A stretch of DNA of 6,541 bases from an uncultured Lachnospiraceae bacterium (GTDB taxonomy: Bacteria; Bacillota; Clostridia; Lachnospirales; Lachnospiraceae). Under the pieces are notes generated by a model that was not told the origin of the DNA, ran no database searches, and was given only the letters and a program-made list of their open reading frames with translations. A program made the position numbers and the translations under genes. Below are positions 4,128 to 6,541 of the stretch, one piece after another. Positions within the stretch are counted from its first letter, which is position 1, and each line of letters begins with the position of its first letter. The stretch is from positions 1 to 6,541 of the forward strand of contig CAJOQO010000047.1 in NCBI GenBank assembly GCA_905236545.1, given 5' to 3'.

Positions 4128-6541
4128 ATGTACGACTATACCAGAAGCGGAATCGAGAAAAAACTCCGTCCCCGCACGAAGCGAAGAACAGCGGGGAGGA
4201 TCTTCTGTGCACTGCTGAAGCTGATGGCGTTTCTGTTCATCCTGCTGGCGGCAGGAGCGGGAATCTATGCGTATCTGAGATGGAACAGCCTGGTGGCATC
4301 TGCGCCGGATATTTCGGGCGTCACCTTTACGCCCGGGCAGTCTGCAACCTATATCTGCAATCAGGAGGGAAAACGGGTTCTGAAGCTTACACTTCCGGAA
4401 GCAAACCGTGATATCGTGAGCCTGTCCGACATCCCGGATGACCTGCAGCACGCAGTGGTCGCGATTGAGGATGCCCGCTTCTACGATCATCACGGGATCG
4501 ATCCGACGGGAATCCTGAGAGCGCTTGTGACAGGAATGAGATCCGGCTCATTTTCCCAGGGAGCAAGTACGATCACGCAGCAGCTTCTGAAGAACAGTGT
4601 ATTTCCGGGATGGACGAGTGAATCGACATTTCAGGAAAGGATCGAGCGCAAGATCCAGGAACAGTATCTGGCCCTGAAGCTGGAAAAGCTTCTGACCAAG
4701 GACCAGATTCTCGAAAACTACCTGAACCTGATCAATCTTGGCGCAGGGTGCTATGGCGTTCAGGCAGCGGCATACCGGTATTTCGGAAAACCGGTGAAGG
4801 ATCTCACTCTTGCAGAGGACGCTGTTATTGCGGGGATTACCCAGAATCCGTCCGCCTACAATCCCATCACTTATCCGGAGAACAATGCGAAACGGCGTAA
4901 GATGGTGCTGGACGCGATGCTCTCGCAGGGATATATCGACAGGAAACGATATGATGAGGCGATATCGGATGATGTCTATGAAAGGATCCGGAGCAATACG
5001 TCCCAGGTTGACACATCCGGCTCGGTCTATACTTTCTATCAGGATGCGCTGATCGATCAGGTCATGAAGGATCTTCAGAACGAGCTTGCCTATACCTGGC
5101 AGCAGGCATACAGGGCGGTATATTCCGGGGGCCTGAGGATCTTTTCCGCGCAGGATGAGAAATTGCAGTCCATCTGCGATGAAGAGTTTGAGAATCCTGA
5201 GAACTTCCCGTCGGAGACAAGGTTCGGTATTGACTATGCCCTGAGTGTCCGGGATGCGGATAAAACGGTGACGGATTATGGGAATGAGGATCTTCGTGCC
5301 TGGGTGCGCGGACACAGAGATCCGTCCTTTCAGATGATGTACGACGATGCCGACCAGCCGAAGGCGGATGCGGAGAGCTTTCGCGCATCGGTTGTAAAAG
5401 AGGGAGACACCGTTCTGGGAGAACGGGTGACGATCACCCCGCAGCCCCAGGCCTCGTGCGTCGTGATCGACCAGTCTACAGGACTTGTCGCGGCTCTGGT
5501 CGGCGGAAGAGGGGGAAAGGAGGCGAGCCTTACCTTAAACCGCGCCACCTATACGACCCGTCAGCCGGGTTCGACCTTTAAGATTCTTACCACATATGCC
5601 CCGGCCATAGAAAACCGTGTTGTGACCCTTGCGACGACCATGGTGGATGAGCCGTATAGCTACAGCTGGGGAGCACCGGTACTGAATGCCGGAAGAACCT
5701 ATGCCGGGGAGGTGACGATCCGCAGGGCGATCGCGGAATCGATCAATGTGATTGCCGTGAAACTGCTGACACAGATCACTCCCCGGGTGGGATATGATTT
5801 CGCGAAGAAGATGGGAATCTCGACGCTGACGGATCATCTGGAGACTTCAGACGGTATCCTGACGGACGTCGGTCCGACACTGGCCCTGGGAGGGATCAGC
5901 AGGGGCGTCACCAACCTGGATCTGACCGGAGCGTTTGCTTCCATTGCGAATCTGGGACACTATTATGAACCGAAGCTTTATACAGAGGTGCTGGATCAGT
6001 ATGGGAATGTGATCCTGGATAATACGAATCAGAAGCCACGGACCGTGATGAAGGAGAGTACGGCACAGATTCTGACCAGCGCGATGGAGGATGTGATCCG
6101 GGATGAAGCAGGGACTGCCCATGGCCTGATCGACCTGGGACAGATGCCTGCGGCCGGAAAAACCGGAACAACGTCAGAGTGGAGAGACAGCTGGTTTGTG
6201 GGTTATACGCCTTACTATACCTGCGGGATCTGGGCCGGATATGATAACAATGAGATCATGCCGGATGAGGACAGATTTCATACGTTCAGCAGGACTTTGT
6301 GGAATGCGGTCATGAACAGGATCAGCATAAAAGATCCTCCAACCCGTTTCCAGCTGACGTCAGATGTGACGGGAGAACGCATCTGCGCCGTGTCACACAT
6401 GGCAGCTTCGGCACTCTGCCCGGATGTTTATGATGAGATCTTTGAAGCGGGAACCCAGCCTCTGTATGACTGCAGCATTCATGGCAGCGGGGAACCGGTG
6501 CCCGGCAGCGCGGGAGCGCTGGTGCCTGACGGAAGCCAGAC
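4128..6541 (+). CDS. Class A penicillin-binding protein, PBP1A type (3' end outside window)
   Basis: This is a bifunctional, membrane-anchored peptidoglycan synthase whose glycosyltransferase (GT51) polymerises lipid II and whose transpeptidase cross-links the peptides outside the cell. The 804 visible codons contain a basic cytoplasmic tail (K11-R24), one membrane segment (about 26-50), then GT51 motifs: EDARFYDHHGID starting at catalytic Glu114, GASTITQQLLKN (145-156), RKIQEQ with Glu178, LENYLN, and YGVQAAAYRYFGK. The transpeptidase motifs are STFK (nucleophile Ser482, Lys485), SIN (538-540) and KTGTT (678-682). The tail has three cysteines (753, 764, 782) and turns G/P/S-rich at the cut. 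The start is ATG at 4128 with ACGGAG 6 bases upstream. No stop occurs before the window end. It is a ponA/mrcA-type gene; the exact symbol is unclear. Confidence 0.97.
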   Translation, partial: MYDYTRSGIEKKLRPRTKRRTAGRIFCALLKLMAFLFILLAAGAGIYAYLRWNSLVASAPDISGVTFTPGQSATYICNQEGKRVLKLTLPEANRDIVSLSDIPDDLQHAVVAIEDARFYDHHGIDPTGILRALVTGMRSGSFSQGASTITQQLLKNSVFPGWTSESTFQERIERKIQEQYLALKLEKLLTKDQILENYLNLINLGAGCYGVQAAAYRYFGKPVKDLTLAEDAVIAGITQNPSAYNPITYPENNAKRRKMVLDAMLSQGYIDRKRYDEAISDDVYERIRSNTSQVDTSGSVYTFYQDALIDQVMKDLQNELAYTWQQAYRAVYSGGLRIFSAQDEKLQSICDEEFENPENFPSETRFGIDYALSVRDADKTVTDYGNEDLRAWVRGHRDPSFQMMYDDADQPKADAESFRASVVKEGDTVLGERVTITPQPQASCVVIDQSTGLVAALVGGRGGKEASLTLNRATYTTRQPGSTFKILTTYAPAIENRVVTLATTMVDEPYSYSWGAPVLNAGRTYAGEVTIRRAIAESINVIAVKLLTQITPRVGYDFAKKMGISTLTDHLETSDGILTDVGPTLALGGISRGVTNLDLTGAFASIANLGHYYEPKLYTEVLDQYGNVILDNTNQKPRTVMKESTAQILTSAMEDVIRDEAGTAHGLIDLGQMPAAGKTGTTSEWRDSWFVGYTPYYTCGIWAGYDNNEIMPDEDRFHTFSRTLWNAVMNRISIKDPPTRFQLTSDVTGERICAVSHMAASALCPDVYDEIFEAGTQPLYDCSIHGSGEPVPGSAGALVPDGSQ

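Noticed and set aside
4548..5315. 255-codon minus-strand open frame opposite the PBP gene
   Set aside because: It is antisense to GT51 and linker coding sequence with all family motifs on the plus strand. It has no ribosome binding site or recognisable domain.

Overview
The window looks like ordinary chromosomal DNA from a Clostridia-type Firmicute, and the protein sequences recall Lachnospiraceae. This is inferred from family resemblance, not from a search. The clues are strong AGGAGG-type ribosome binding sites, frequent TTG/GTG starts (rpsI, carD, yigZ), a clostridial-style CarD regulator, and a class A penicillin-binding protein with a Firmicute-type tail. There are no transposases, phage genes, tRNAs or CRISPR arrays.

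Layout, left to right. Positions 1-21 hold the last codons of rplM (L13), followed by rpsI (S9), the usual L13-S9 operon. Two perfect, two-way terminator hairpins follow (499-529 and 619-653). A CarD-family RNA polymerase-binding regulator lies on the minus strand. Its true start is probably a TTG at 1268, not the longer ATG frame from 1391. Its roughly 200-nt upstream region contains a nested set of inverted repeats, closed by a 12-bp stem (1298-1309 with 1405-1416), that would fold into a branched RNA. Back-to-back promoters with overlapping -10 boxes (about 1458-1490) drive carD leftward and trmO (a tRNA t6A37 methyltransferase) rightward.

trmO runs tail to tail, with only 4 bp between stop codons, into murI (glutamate racemase). 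murI is the downstream partner of yigZ (IMPACT/UPF0029 family) in a minus-strand pair. The yigZ-murI gap carries five imperfect 18-20 bp tandem repeats, and the innermost repeat contains the murI start codon. Divergent from yigZ, a class A (PBP1A-type) penicillin-binding protein gene starts at 4128 and runs off the right edge without a stop codon.

Functionally the right half has a cell-wall theme: MurI makes D-glutamate for the peptidoglycan stem peptide, and the PBP polymerises and cross-links the finished precursor. The left half concerns translation and transcription: ribosomal proteins, a tRNA modification enzyme and CarD. I see no undescribed multi-gene system. The most interesting signals are non-coding: the structured carD leader, the shared bidirectional promoter, the repeat array over the murI start, and the competing hairpins between yigZ and the PBP gene.
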